From Limisphaerales bacterium (GTDB lineage Bacteria; Verrucomicrobiota; Verrucomicrobiia; Limisphaerales; UBA8199), in NCBI GenBank assembly GCA_003152225.1, contig PLZQ01000120.1, forward strand, positions 27,195 through 71,038: 43,844 nt of DNA, written 5' to 3'. This document shows, in pieces, positions 8,340 to 16,475 of the stretch. How positions within the stretch are numbered: position 1 is the stretch's first letter; every line of letters starts with the position of its first letter. The position numbers and the translations under genes were made by a program. Below the pieces are notes generated by a model that saw only the letters and a list, made by a program, of their open reading frames with translations, did no database searches and had not been told where the DNA came from.

Positions 8340-8367
8340 ATTTGCCGTTTGCCATTTGCCATTAGCC
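8340..8367. repeat. Right heptad array, overlapping the acetate kinase stop codon
   Basis: Four 7-bp units ATTTGCC, GTTTGCC, ATTTGCC and ATTAGCC lie in opposite orientation to the array at 8070-8111. The acetate kinase stop codon (TAA, 8362-8364) lies inside the last unit, so the array appears to have replaced the original gene end and intergenic space. Just to the left, the motif TATTCCGACAATT occurs twice (8310-8343). Confidence 0.6.
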
Positions 8368-9633
8368 ATCTCGGCCTGTCGCGTCACCGGGCGTCTTGGC
8401 CGAAAGCCCCAACACTCGGCACACGGTCTTGGCGATGGTGACTTCTTCATCGGTGCGGATGACGCGCACGGTGACACGGCTGGCGCGGGTGGAGATGACC
8501 GGCGCGCTGGCCTTGTTCTTCCTGGCGTCCAGCTTGATGCCCAGGAATTGGAGGCCGTCACAGATCCGCGCGCGGACCTGGAATGCGTTTTCGCCAATCC
8601 CGCCGGTGAAGACGAGCGTGTCCAGCCCGCCGAGCGCCGCGGCATAGGCGCCAACCCATTTCTTCGCCTGGTAACAGAATAACGCGACGGCTTCGGCGGC
8701 GCGCACGTCTTTGGCTTCCCGGGCGAGCAGATCGCGCATGTCGGGGCTGATTTCGGAGACCCCCAGCAGCCCGGATTGGTGGTGGACCATTTCATGGAAC
8801 TGGTAGCCGGTCATCTGCTCCGTCCGCGCCAGGTACCAGAACAGTCCGGGGTCGAGGTCGCCGGACCGGGTGCTCATGGGGATGCCGGCCGCCGGAGTGA
8901 AGCCCATGCTGGTGTCGATGCTCTTGCCGTGGCGCACAGCGGCCAGGCTGGCGCCGTTGCCCAGGTGGGCCAGGATCAGGCGCCCGCGGACGGCGTTGGG
9001 GCCGGCCACTCGCTTCAGCTCTTCCATGAGGAACGTGTAGGAGAGCCCATGAAAGCCGAAGCGCTGAACGCCTTTTGCGTCGAACCGCCTTGGGATGGAC
9101 AGGAGTTTGGCCACCCGCGGCATGTCCCGGTGAAAGGCCGTATCGAAGCACGCCACTTGCGGCAGCCGAGGGTGGCGCTGATGGAACACCTCCATGAGCT
9201 GAATGCTCGAGGGCATGTGTTCGGGATCGTATGGGCTGATGCGGTGCAGTTCCTCAATCAGTTGCGGAGTAATGGGCTGCGCCTCGTTCAACTTCAGTCC
9301 ACCGTGGACGACGCGATGGCCGATCCCGGCCACGTTGGCAAACCCGACACGGCGTTCCAGCCAGCCAATCAGGAAATCCGCTGCGGCGCGGTGGTGGGGC
9401 GCGGTAATGAAACGGGGGGCGGCCTTCTGGGCGCCGTCCCGGACGGTCAGAGTTGGCTTGGGGAGGCCGATGCGCTCGATCTTGCCGGCGAGCAGCCGCG
9501 TGGTGGGCGAGTCCGCGTGGTAGAGGGCGAACTTAATGCTCGAGGACCCGCCGTTGACCGTCAGGACGACGCGAGCCTGCTCCTCAGCCACCTTGCGCCC
9601 GGGCGCCTTGGTTGGTAACGACGGGTTGGGCAT
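8362..9633 (-). CDS. ackA: Acetate kinase
   Basis: The 423-aa product shows the acetate kinase signatures: VLTVNGGSSSIKFALY (phosphate 1), GHRVVHGG, CFDTAFHRDMP with the catalytic Asp, RFGFHGLSY, LGNGASLAAVRHGKSIDTSMGF and FTGGIGENA (adenosine site). It interconverts acetate + ATP and acetyl-phosphate + ADP in the cytoplasm. The first ~23 residues are an extra N-terminal stretch. The gene begins 1 base after the PPK2 stop codon, so the two are an operon. Its last few codons (TGDATGRDG) lead into a heptad repeat that supplies the stop codon. Downstream is a phosphoketolase remnant, suggesting that this operon once supported the phosphoketolase pathway. Confidence 0.95.
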   Translation of the reverse strand: MPNPSLPTKAPGRKVAEEQARVVLTVNGGSSSIKFALYHADSPTTRLLAGKIERIGLPKPTLTVRDGAQKAAPRFITAPHHRAAADFLIGWLERRVGFANVAGIGHRVVHGGLKLNEAQPITPQLIEELHRISPYDPEHMPSSIQLMEVFHQRHPRLPQVACFDTAFHRDMPRVAKLLSIPRRFDAKGVQRFGFHGLSYTFLMEELKRVAGPNAVRGRLILAHLGNGASLAAVRHGKSIDTSMGFTPAAGIPMSTRSGDLDPGLFWYLARTEQMTGYQFHEMVHHQSGLLGVSEISPDMRDLLAREAKDVRAAEAVALFCYQAKKWVGAYAAALGGLDTLVFTGGIGENAFQVRARICDGLQFLGIKLDARKNKASAPVISTRASRVTVRVIRTDEEVTIAKTVCRVLGLSAKTPGDATGRDG

Positions 9634-9634
9634 G

Positions 9635-10516
9635 TCACGCCTTATTGATCGCCAACGCCGTGCGGGCGGCGGCTAATTCTTTGCGCTTCGCCGGGCTCAC
9701 CTTGGGATAATTCAATTGGAGCGACTCCAGGGCATGCACGACCACCTCGGACACGACCAGGCGTGTAAACCATTTATGGTCCGCGGGCACCACGTGCCAG
9801 GGGGCATAGTCGGTGGCGGTATGCCGGATCATGTTTTCGTACGCCTGCATGTAATCGCCCCACTTCTGGCGCTCCCGCAAGTCATCGAGCGAGAACTTCC
9901 AATGCTTCTCCGGCTGCTCCAGGCGTTTCAGCAACCGGCGCTGTTGTTCCTGTTTGGAGAAGTGCAGGAAGAATTTGCGCACGATCACACCATTGCGCGT
10001 GAGATAGCGTTCCAGGGCATTAATGTCCTCGAACCGTTCCCGCCAGAGGTCTTTAGTGACCAGTGCAGGGGGCAGCTTTTGGCGGTCCAGCAACTCGGGA
10101 TGCACCCGCACGACCAGCGTTTCCTCGTAATACGAGCGGTTGAAAATCCCAATGCGACCGCGTTCCGGCAAGCACTTAGTGGTGCGCCAGAGGAAATCAT
10201 GGTTCAGCTCCTCCGCCGATGGCGATTTGAAGGAGTACACTTCGCAACCCTGTGGGTTGACACCCGACATCACATGTTTGATGGTGCCGTCCTTGCCGGC
10301 GGCGTCCATCGCCTGGAAGATCAGCAGCACGGCCCACTGGTTTTGGGCGTAGAGCTTGTCCTGCAATTCGCTGAGCCGGGCGACTCCTTGCTCCAGCCAT
10401 TTCTGCGCCTGTTCTTTGGACTTCAGCTTCCACGTGTCGGCTGGATCAACGTCCGTCAACCGAAACCTTTTATTCTCGGCGATGCGATAGCGTGTAACCA
10501 ACTCTGTTCTTTTCAT
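9635..10516 (-). CDS. Polyphosphate kinase 2 family protein
   Basis: This 293-aa protein matches PPK2 throughout. The Walker A loop is FQAMDAAGKDGTIKHVMSG (about residues 68-86), the lid and catalytic region is RIGIFNRSYYEETLV (about 121-135), and KFFLHFSKQEQQRRLLKRL and WHVVPADHKWFTRL follow. The NRSYYEE form is like the PPK2 subgroup that uses polyphosphate to phosphorylate AMP or ADP. The gene is translationally adjacent to acetate kinase (1-base gap), pairing two routes that make nucleotide triphosphate from a phosphoanhydride. Cytoplasmic. Whether AMP or ADP is preferred cannot be read here. Confidence 0.9.
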   Translation of the reverse strand: MKRTELVTRYRIAENKRFRLTDVDPADTWKLKSKEQAQKWLEQGVARLSELQDKLYAQNQWAVLLIFQAMDAAGKDGTIKHVMSGVNPQGCEVYSFKSPSAEELNHDFLWRTTKCLPERGRIGIFNRSYYEETLVVRVHPELLDRQKLPPALVTKDLWRERFEDINALERYLTRNGVIVRKFFLHFSKQEQQRRLLKRLEQPEKHWKFSLDDLRERQKWGDYMQAYENMIRHTATDYAPWHVVPADHKWFTRLVVSEVVVHALESLQLNYPKVSPAKRKELAAARTALAINKA

Positions 10517-11096
10517 AGCTTCCTTGATCTGTTCTGCGGTGCCGGCAGAGCTTGAAGGCCGTAGCCGGATATGCGATGACTGTAACTCTCGCCGTTCCTG
10601 TAGGCAAGAATCAGCGGAGGACGGCCGCTATACTCCGAATTGAAGGGTTGGGACCTCAGGCGGTTGCGGTGCTGGCCGTGTGACGATGCCTTAGGCGACT
10701 GGTCTAACTGGCCGGGAATACCAAGGCGCCGGCGCCCAGGGCGAGCGGCCGGAGGAACGCGCTATTGGATCCAGAGCAGCGCCATTGTAGCGCCAGAGTA
10801 GCTCCGTGGTTGGAAGGTAGTTGCAGGCATGTTGCAAGCCTGTTGTAAGCTTGTTGGAAGCTCCTTTCCTTCTTTCTCCCGCCCGGTCTTCGGCCGGCTG
10901 CCCGGCGCGGGCCAGCCTTCGAGCGGTGGGGCGTCCCGAAATGCCCGGGTATAAGGTATAGACTCCAGAAGGTCTGGCCGGGTTACAGGAACTCGATGGA
11001 TTCCCTGCCGGCAATGCCCTGAGAGTGAATTGAACGTTGCTAAAGTAACCAAGCCTGCTTATAGAGTAGCCAATTCGAATTCGTCGCGAGGAACAC
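10517..11096. other. Divergent intergenic region between PPK2-ackA and the ABC exporter operon
   Basis: This 580-base region holds no gene I can support. It must contain promoters for both directions. Its only clear structure is the five-unit 11-bp tandem array at 10809-10863. Just before the downstream gene is GAGGAACACATG, a good ribosome binding site for the start at 11097. Confidence 0.5.
10809..10863. repeat. Five tandem 11-bp units (GTTGNAAGNNT)
   Basis: The units are GTTGGAAGGTA, GTTGCAGGCAT, GTTGCAAGCCT, GTTGTAAGCTT and GTTGGAAGCTC, directly abutting. The period is close to one helical turn, so each unit presents the same face of DNA. The array sits in the divergent region, about 230 bases before the ABC operon start and about 290 bases before PPK2. 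Confidence 0.75.
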
Positions 11097-13301
11097 ATGG
11101 CAGGGCATTCTGAATCCAGGCTCAGGTCGCAACCGGAGGCAGCGGGTTTTCGTCGTTTCGTGCTGGCGCTGTGGCTGCCGGCCTTTTGCGCCGCCGCGCT
11201 CACGTCGCAGGCGGTGATCCAGTTCGATGTGTTTCTCGGCTACGACTGGATCGTGCCGCAGGCGAGCTGGTTCCCGGTAGTGTGCGAGATCAAGAATGAC
11301 GGGGCGCCGTTTGTGGGCACAGTGGAACTGGACGGAGGGCGCTTTAATTCAGGGCAGTCGCGGCGCGCGGTGGTGGAGCTGCCAACCGGGACACTCAAGC
11401 GCTTTGTGATACCGGTATTTGCGACGCCCGGCGGTTTTGGGGGTTGGGACGTGCGTTTGCTGGATGAACGCGGGAAGGTGCGGGCGGAGCAAACGGGCTT
11501 GCAGGCGAAACGGCAGATCGCGCCCAACACACCCCTGATTGGCGCGCTGGCCCGGACCCCGGCGGGCATGCCGGTCATCCGGCCGATCCTGCCCCAGGAG
11601 GCCTTACTGCAGCCGGCGTCGGCCCGGTTTCTGCCCTCGGTATTTCCAGACAACCCGCTGGTGCTGGAGGGGATGGATTGTCTTTATCTAAACTCAGAGA
11701 GGGCACTGGACCTCAAGGTCAACCAGGTTAATGCCTTGTTCGACTGGCTCAACGGCGGCGGCCACCTGATCGTGGGCGTCGAGCAAATCTCCGACATTAC
11801 GGCGACGCCGTGGTTGCGTAGCGTGCTGCCCTGCGACCTGAACGATATCCGGGCGGTGCAGGAGCATCCCGAACTCCAGGAGTGGCTGAGGAACGCTAGC
11901 TGGTCCACAAATCTGGCCGGACTGGCCCGGAATCGGGGGGCCTCAAGACAAGGCGCATCTGAGCCGCGGCCCGGCGTAAGCGCCGCTGATCCTTTCAGCG
12001 ACCTGCCGGATGATCCGGCCTTTGAAACGGTGCCTTTGCAGGTTGCCATGGGCGCGTTGCGGGACGGGCGGGTGGTGGTGACGGCGGGCGACAAGCCGTT
12101 GATCGTCACGGCGAACCGCGGGCGCGGGCGAGTGACGCTGCTGCTGTTCAGTCCGGAGCGCGAGCCTTTCAGATCGTGGAAGAACCTGCCCACCTTCTGG
12201 GCGAAGCTGGCGGAGGTGCCTGGCAACTGGTACGTCGCCGCGGATTACCACCAGCAGGGCGGCTGGAGCAGCGACAGCATTTTTGGGGCGATGCTGGACA
12301 CGCGGCAGGTGCATAAACTGCCGGTGACCTGGCTCTTGCTGCTGTTGATTGTGTACCTGGTGGTCATTGGCCCGCTGGACCAGCGCTGGCTGAAGCGGAT
12401 TGGCCGGCCGATGCTGACGTGGATTACGTTTCCCTGCTATGTGGTGTTCTTCTCGCTGCTCATATATTTCATCGGCTACAAGCTGCGCGCCGGAGAATCG
12501 GAGTGGAACGAACTGCACCTGGTGGATGTGTTGCTTAAAGGCGAGCAGGCGGAACTGCGCGGGCAAACCTACGCCTCCGTCTATTCCCCGTCCAACCAAC
12601 GCTACCGGCTGGAGGGCCGGCAGGAGTTCGCGACGTTGCGGAGTGAATTCGCCGGCAGCTATAGCGGCGCGCAACCGGGAGAGAAGGCCACCATCCTGCA
12701 GGAGGGTGACGGCTCGTTCAAGGCGGAGATCTTCGTCCCGGTCTGGACCAGTCAATTGTTCGTGAGCGATTGGTGGGAACCGGCGCCGGTGCCGCTGATC
12801 GTCACCGTGGCCCCCCAGGGCGGACAGTGGCAAGTGAAAGTGGAGAACCGGACGGAGCGCGGCCTGGCCGACGCGCGTGTGGTCATCGATGACTACATCA
12901 TGACGCTGGGCGAGGTGCCCGCGCGGGAGGCTCGGACGTTCACGGTCTCCAAGGCGAAGGGCATGCGCTTGAGCGAGTTCGTCTTGCGATACGGCTCGAC
13001 GTTTCAATCCGCCGTGCGAGGGCGACAGCGAACCTTTGGCGGAAGTGAGGCCGGGCGAATTGACGATCTGCCCAACGGCACCATGGCCGCATCCTTCCTT
13101 TCACGCTTGAGCGAGGCGCAGGATTCCACGCGCCATTTCATCACCCCGCCCGGATTGGATTTATCGTCCGTGGCTGAGCACGGCAACGCGGTGCTGCTGG
13201 CCTGGGCGGGAGATTACTCACCGGTGAAACCGCTGCGCCAGTTCAACCCACGACGGAGCTCGAAGAACACGCTGTGGCGCGTCGCAGTCCCGGTCAAATA
13301 A
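11097..13301 (+). CDS. Large membrane-anchored protein of an ABC exporter operon (unknown function)
   Basis: The 734-aa product has an N-terminal membrane or signal segment (about residues 20-40), an extracytoplasmic domain, two strong transmembrane helices (about residues 407-427 and 439-463) and a second soluble domain of ~270 residues. The stretch MDCLYLNSERALDL then LFDWLNGGGHLIVGVEQ resembles the glutamine-amidotransferase-like fold found in GldG- and DUF4350-type proteins next to ABC-2 exporters. The stop codon is followed by a four-helix-bundle insertion and then the ATPase and two permeases on the same strand. A GC-rich hairpin (GGCG-TAAG-CGCC) lies within codons near 11975, in a poorly structured loop. 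GAGGA precedes the ATG. It probably works with the exporter in the cytoplasmic membrane; no reaction is assigned. Confidence 0.72.
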   Translation: MAGHSESRLRSQPEAAGFRRFVLALWLPAFCAAALTSQAVIQFDVFLGYDWIVPQASWFPVVCEIKNDGAPFVGTVELDGGRFNSGQSRRAVVELPTGTLKRFVIPVFATPGGFGGWDVRLLDERGKVRAEQTGLQAKRQIAPNTPLIGALARTPAGMPVIRPILPQEALLQPASARFLPSVFPDNPLVLEGMDCLYLNSERALDLKVNQVNALFDWLNGGGHLIVGVEQISDITATPWLRSVLPCDLNDIRAVQEHPELQEWLRNASWSTNLAGLARNRGASRQGASEPRPGVSAADPFSDLPDDPAFETVPLQVAMGALRDGRVVVTAGDKPLIVTANRGRGRVTLLLFSPEREPFRSWKNLPTFWAKLAEVPGNWYVAADYHQQGGWSSDSIFGAMLDTRQVHKLPVTWLLLLLIVYLVVIGPLDQRWLKRIGRPMLTWITFPCYVVFFSLLIYFIGYKLRAGESEWNELHLVDVLLKGEQAELRGQTYASVYSPSNQRYRLEGRQEFATLRSEFAGSYSGAQPGEKATILQEGDGSFKAEIFVPVWTSQLFVSDWWEPAPVPLIVTVAPQGGQWQVKVENRTERGLADARVVIDDYIMTLGEVPAREARTFTVSKAKGMRLSEFVLRYGSTFQSAVRGRQRTFGGSEAGRIDDLPNGTMAASFLSRLSEAQDSTRHFITPPGLDLSSVAEHGNAVLLAWAGDYSPVKPLRQFNPRRSSKNTLWRVAVPVK

Positions 13302-13336
13302 GTCTAAAGTCCAAAGCCCAAAGTCCAAAGCCCAGA
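13302..13336. repeat. Left heptad array of the four-helix-bundle element
   Basis: Five abutting 7-bp units: GTCTAAA, GTCCAAA, GCCCAAA, GTCCAAA, GCCCAGA. The array begins directly after the stop codon of the preceding gene and is the exact inverse of the array at 13763-13797. Confidence 0.85.
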
Positions 13337-13365
13337 CAACGAAGATCGTCAATGAAGGCAACGCT

Positions 13366-13755
13366 ATGAAGAGAATAGAGAGGTTCGAGGATATTATGTC
13401 CTGGCAGAAGGCACGCGAACTGACCAGGGAGATATACAAGTGCACACGAACAGGGGAGTTCGCGAGAGACTACGGGCTTAAGGACCAAATCCAGAGGGCG
13501 TCGGTTTCGACCATGGCCAATGTTGCCGAGGGGTTTGAGCGTGGGGGCGATAAGGAATTCATTCAGTTTCTATCCACCTCAAAGGGCTCCTGTGGCGAGG
13601 TGAGGTCGCATCTGTACGTGGCCTTGGACCAGGGATACCTCACCCAGCCTGGTTTCGATCACCTCTATGGTCAGGCTAGTGAAGTGAGCCGGTTGCTCTC
13701 GGGCTTCATGGCCTACCTGCGCGAATCAAACTTGCGCGGCCCCAAGTACCGGTGA
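13366..13755 (+). CDS. Four-helix-bundle protein (23S rRNA intervening-sequence type)
   Basis: This 129-aa protein matches the stand-alone four-helix-bundle family related to the protein of 23S rRNA intervening sequences. The motifs are MSWQKARELTREIYKCT, LKDQIQRASVSTMANVAEGF, EFIQFLSTSKGSCGEVRSHL and a final amphipathic helix. The family is related in fold to Avd of diversity-generating retroelements, but no reverse transcriptase is present. The gene is sandwiched between oppositely oriented heptad arrays and separates the first gene of an ABC operon from its ATPase, so it looks like a passenger that moved in without breaking the operon. The function of the family is not established. Confidence 0.88.
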   Translation: MKRIERFEDIMSWQKARELTREIYKCTRTGEFARDYGLKDQIQRASVSTMANVAEGFERGGDKEFIQFLSTSKGSCGEVRSHLYVALDQGYLTQPGFDHLYGQASEVSRLLSGFMAYLRESNLRGPKYR

Positions 13756-13762
13756 CGCGCAA

Positions 13763-13797
13763 TGACTTTGGACTTTAGACTTTGAACTTTGGACTAG
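13763..13797. repeat. Right heptad array of the four-helix-bundle element
   Basis: Five abutting 7-bp units: TGACTTT, GGACTTT, AGACTTT, GAACTTT, GGACTAG. They are the reverse complement of the left array (13302-13336). The array ends 9 bases before the ATPase start codon. Confidence 0.85.
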
Positions 13798-13806
13798 GAA
13801 GCACGT

Positions 13807-14763
13807 ATGTCTAACAATTCCGCACCACCCATCCCAGCGGTCCAGACCTTCGGCCTGACACGTCTTTACGGCAACATCACCGCGCTGGATAAACTGGACC
13901 TCACAGTCAACAAGGGCGACTTGTTCGGGTTCATCGGCTCGAACGGCGCGGGTAAGACGACCACGCTGCGCATGCTGGCGACGTTCCTGGCGCCGTCGGC
14001 GGGCTCCGCGCAGATTCTCGGACGCGACCTCCTGCGCGAGGCCGACGCGGTGCGCCATGTGATTGGTTACATGCCGGACTTCTTCGGCGTGTATAAGGAC
14101 ATGGAGGTGACCGAGTACCTGGACTTCTTCGGTGCATGCTACAAGATACCGACCGCGCAACGGGAGAAGACGGTGACCGACGTGCTGGAACTGGTGGGGC
14201 TGACCGAGAAAAAGGGAGCCCTCATCGGCGCGCTAAGCCGGGGCATGCAACAACGGCTCGGCCTGGCGCGGGTGTTGATCCACGACCCGCAACTATTGCT
14301 TTTGGACGAGCCGGCCAGCGGGCTGGACCCCCGGGCGCGCATCGAGATGATGGCCATCCTCCAGGAGCTTCAGCGGCTGGGCAAGACCATCATCATCTCC
14401 TCACACATCCTGAGCGAACTCCAAACCCTGTGTAACCGGGTAGCCATTATTGAGAAGGGCCGGCTGATCTACAGCGGCCCGGTGCAAGGCGTGCGGGACC
14501 AGATGTCGCAAGGCCAGGTGGTGTGGGTGCGCGTTTCGACCGAGCAAAGCCAAGCCATCACTCTGCTCAAAGCGCGGAAGGAAATTGCCGAGGTGGTCGT
14601 CGCCGATGGCGAGATCAAGGTGACGCTGGCCGGTCCGGACATCGAGCACAGCATTGTGGCGGACATCCTCGTCCACGGCGGCGCCAAACTGCTCGAATTG
14701 CGCGAGGACGAGATCGGGTTGGAGGAAGTCTTCATGCGCGTGACCCGCGGGGAGACGCAATGA
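13807..14763 (+). CDS. ABC transporter ATP-binding protein
   Basis: The 318-aa ATPase has Walker A GSNGAGKTTT (about residues 44-53), the Q-loop region YMPDFFGVYKDM, the signature LSRGMQQRLGLARV (about 143-156), Walker B LLLLDEPASGLDP (about 163-175) and the switch His in IISSHILSEL (about residue 199). The C-terminal ~90 residues form the accessory domain usual for ABC-2 exporters of the Nod/CcmA type. It hydrolyses ATP at the cytoplasmic face for the two permeases encoded next. It is separated from the first operon gene by the four-helix-bundle element and from the first permease by another heptad array. Confidence 0.95.
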   Translation: MSNNSAPPIPAVQTFGLTRLYGNITALDKLDLTVNKGDLFGFIGSNGAGKTTTLRMLATFLAPSAGSAQILGRDLLREADAVRHVIGYMPDFFGVYKDMEVTEYLDFFGACYKIPTAQREKTVTDVLELVGLTEKKGALIGALSRGMQQRLGLARVLIHDPQLLLLDEPASGLDPRARIEMMAILQELQRLGKTIIISSHILSELQTLCNRVAIIEKGRLIYSGPVQGVRDQMSQGQVVWVRVSTEQSQAITLLKARKEIAEVVVADGEIKVTLAGPDIEHSIVADILVHGGAKLLELREDEIGLEEVFMRVTRGETQ

Positions 14764-14774
14764 GAGGCGTGCTG

Positions 14775-14883
14775 ACTGGTGATCGGTGATTGGCCATTGG
14801 CGATCGGCCATAAGGGCTGGCCGGCCAACAGTCGCTAATCGCCAATGGTCAATGGCCAATCCCCAATCAACAATCATTCACCA
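14775..14883. repeat. Inverted heptad arrays without passenger, between ABC ATPase and permease
   Basis: The left half (14775-14816) reads ACTGGTG, ATCGGTG, ATTGGCC, ATTGGCG, ATCGGCC, ATAAGGG. The right half (14842-14883) reads CCAATGG, TCAATGG, CCAATCC, CCAATCA, ACAATCA, TTCACCA. The halves are reverse complements in consensus and could form a long imperfect hairpin. The next permease ATG (14884) abuts the last unit, leaving no clear Shine-Dalgarno sequence. Confidence 0.8.
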
Positions 14884-16467
14884 ATGACTGTCCTGCCCGT
14901 CATCGCACGTGAGTTGCGCGCCTCCGCGCGGCAGCCCTTTACTTATTACCTCCGGGTGGTGGGTGTGACGGTGCTGTTGCTGGCGAGCCTGCTGTTTGGC
15001 TTGCACTTTGGGTTCGAGCCGGCTTTGGGGCGCCCGTTGTTTGGCGCTCTCCATGGCACGCTCTTTAGCGCAATTTGGTTGCTCGTGCCGTTGCTCACCG
15101 CGGATTGCATCAGCCGGGAACGCCGCGAAGGAACCCTGGGGCTGCTATTTCTGACCCCCCTGACGGGGACGGACATTGTCGTGGCCAAAGGACTGGTGCA
15201 CGGATTGCGAGCGATAACGTTGTGGCTGGCCGTGCTGCCGGTGCTGACGGTCCCATTCTTAATGGGCGGGGTGAGTTGGTCACAGGCTGCGTTATCGGCG
15301 CTGGTAAATGCCAACGCGATCTGCTGGGCGCTTGCGGCCGGCCTGCTGGCCTCGGCGTGGAGCAAAGCGTGGCTGCGGGCGCTGCTGGTGGCAACACTGC
15401 TGGCCTGCGTCTTCCTGCTGCTTTTGTGCGCGGGGGCCGGCTGGTTTCTGCTGCATACCGTTAGTGCAGGCCGACCGGGTCGCTTCGAGATAAGCTGGGA
15501 CCGCTCGCTGGCTGCCGGGCTCTATATTCTTGCCAGTGTGAGCCAGGACTGGTCGAGTTACTTCATGTGGAGCTCCACCGGCAAAATGTTCTGGGCCTTT
15601 GGGCGAATAACCCTCGTGTCCTTGCTTGTGTTGGTGGCCGCAGTATGGGTAGCGGGCGCAAAGACCCGGCGCTCCTGGCAGGAGGAGCCCCCCTCGCGAC
15701 GAGTGGTTTGGGCGCAGCGGACTTTCTGCACGCCGGTTCTATGGGTCTCCTTCTTTCGCCGTTGGATGCGCCGGAAGCTGGAGCGCAATCCCATTGGTTG
15801 GCTGGAACAGCGCACCTGGAGCGGGAGACTGGTGACCTGGGGATGGCTTGCGGTGCTGATCTCGATCTACAGCGCGGTGTTGACGGATCGGCAGTTTCTT
15901 ATGAACGCCAATGGCCTGCAAGAGACTATGGCGTGGCTGCTGGCCGGCAGTATGGCCATGAGCGCGGCAGGGAGCTTCCGGCGCGAGCGCGACAGCGGCG
16001 TGCTCGAACTGCTGCTGGTTTCACCGCTGGGCGAGAACCAAATCATTTCGGGACGGCTGGGTGGCCTGTGGAGCCAGTTCCTTCCGGCTGCCGGTCTGCT
16101 CATGTCAGTCTGGGCGTACTGTTCAACCTTCCTGCCCAATGGCAGCAATGTCGGCGTGGGTTTGTTCTTTCTCGTGGCGTTCCTGACGGTGCCGGTGTTC
16201 GGGCTCTACTTTTCCCTGCGCTGCCGCAATTTCATCACCGCATTCCTGGCGGCGGTCGCGGTGGGGCTGCTGCTGCCCCTGGTCCTGCCCCCGGCGCTTC
16301 GGTCTTTGTGGTTGACTGTCTTCAACCCGAGCGAGGACTTCTCTTGGGCGCCACGCCCGTCCTGGGGAGCGGCGGCCTGCCAGGCGCTCCTTGCCATCGT
16401 CTGCTGGGACCGGCTCTGTGTCCGGCTAAGGGAACGGGCTTTTCCTTTGGGGCGGACCGAGGCATAG
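14884..16467 (+). CDS. ABC-2 type transporter permease (first of two)
   Basis: The 527-aa membrane protein starts MTVLPVIARELRASARQPFT, which is nearly the same as the next gene's start (MTFLPIVARELRIAARRPGT), so the two permeases are paralogues. Multiple hydrophobic segments are visible, including VVGVTVLLLASLLFGLHF, LHGTLFSAIWLLVPLLT and AAVAVGLLLPLVLPPALR. The motif SRERREGTLGLLFLTPLTGTDIVVAK, with its repeat later as RERDSGVLELLLVSPLGENQI, is the conserved cytoplasmic loop of ABC-2 permeases. ATG 14884 is chosen over the open frame from 14845 because that extra part is translated from the heptad repeat. Substrate unknown. Confidence 0.9.
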   Translation: MTVLPVIARELRASARQPFTYYLRVVGVTVLLLASLLFGLHFGFEPALGRPLFGALHGTLFSAIWLLVPLLTADCISRERREGTLGLLFLTPLTGTDIVVAKGLVHGLRAITLWLAVLPVLTVPFLMGGVSWSQAALSALVNANAICWALAAGLLASAWSKAWLRALLVATLLACVFLLLLCAGAGWFLLHTVSAGRPGRFEISWDRSLAAGLYILASVSQDWSSYFMWSSTGKMFWAFGRITLVSLLVLVAAVWVAGAKTRRSWQEEPPSRRVVWAQRTFCTPVLWVSFFRRWMRRKLERNPIGWLEQRTWSGRLVTWGWLAVLISIYSAVLTDRQFLMNANGLQETMAWLLAGSMAMSAAGSFRRERDSGVLELLLVSPLGENQIISGRLGGLWSQFLPAAGLLMSVWAYCSTFLPNGSNVGVGLFFLVAFLTVPVFGLYFSLRCRNFITAFLAAVAVGLLLPLVLPPALRSLWLTVFNPSEDFSWAPRPSWGAAACQALLAIVCWDRLCVRLRERAFPLGRTEA

Positions 16468-16475
16468 CAAATCCG

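Noticed and set aside
8313-8795. N-terminal part of the minus-strand 208-codon frame ending at 8169
   Set aside because: Upstream of the phosphoketolase-like tail it is only the shadow of acetate kinase in another frame.
13366-13755. Avd accessory protein of a diversity-generating retroelement
   Set aside because: The fold is related, but there is no reverse transcriptase, template repeat or variable repeat in the window.
8070-14883. CRISPR array
   Set aside because: The 7-bp units abut with no spacers, are inverted in pairs, and there are no cas genes. The same applies to the 11-bp units at 10809-10863.
15567-16475. Long upstream extension of the second permease frame
   Set aside because: It overlaps the first permease completely in another frame and shows no membrane-protein or family character. 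The true start is the ATG at 16476, matching the paralogous N-terminus.
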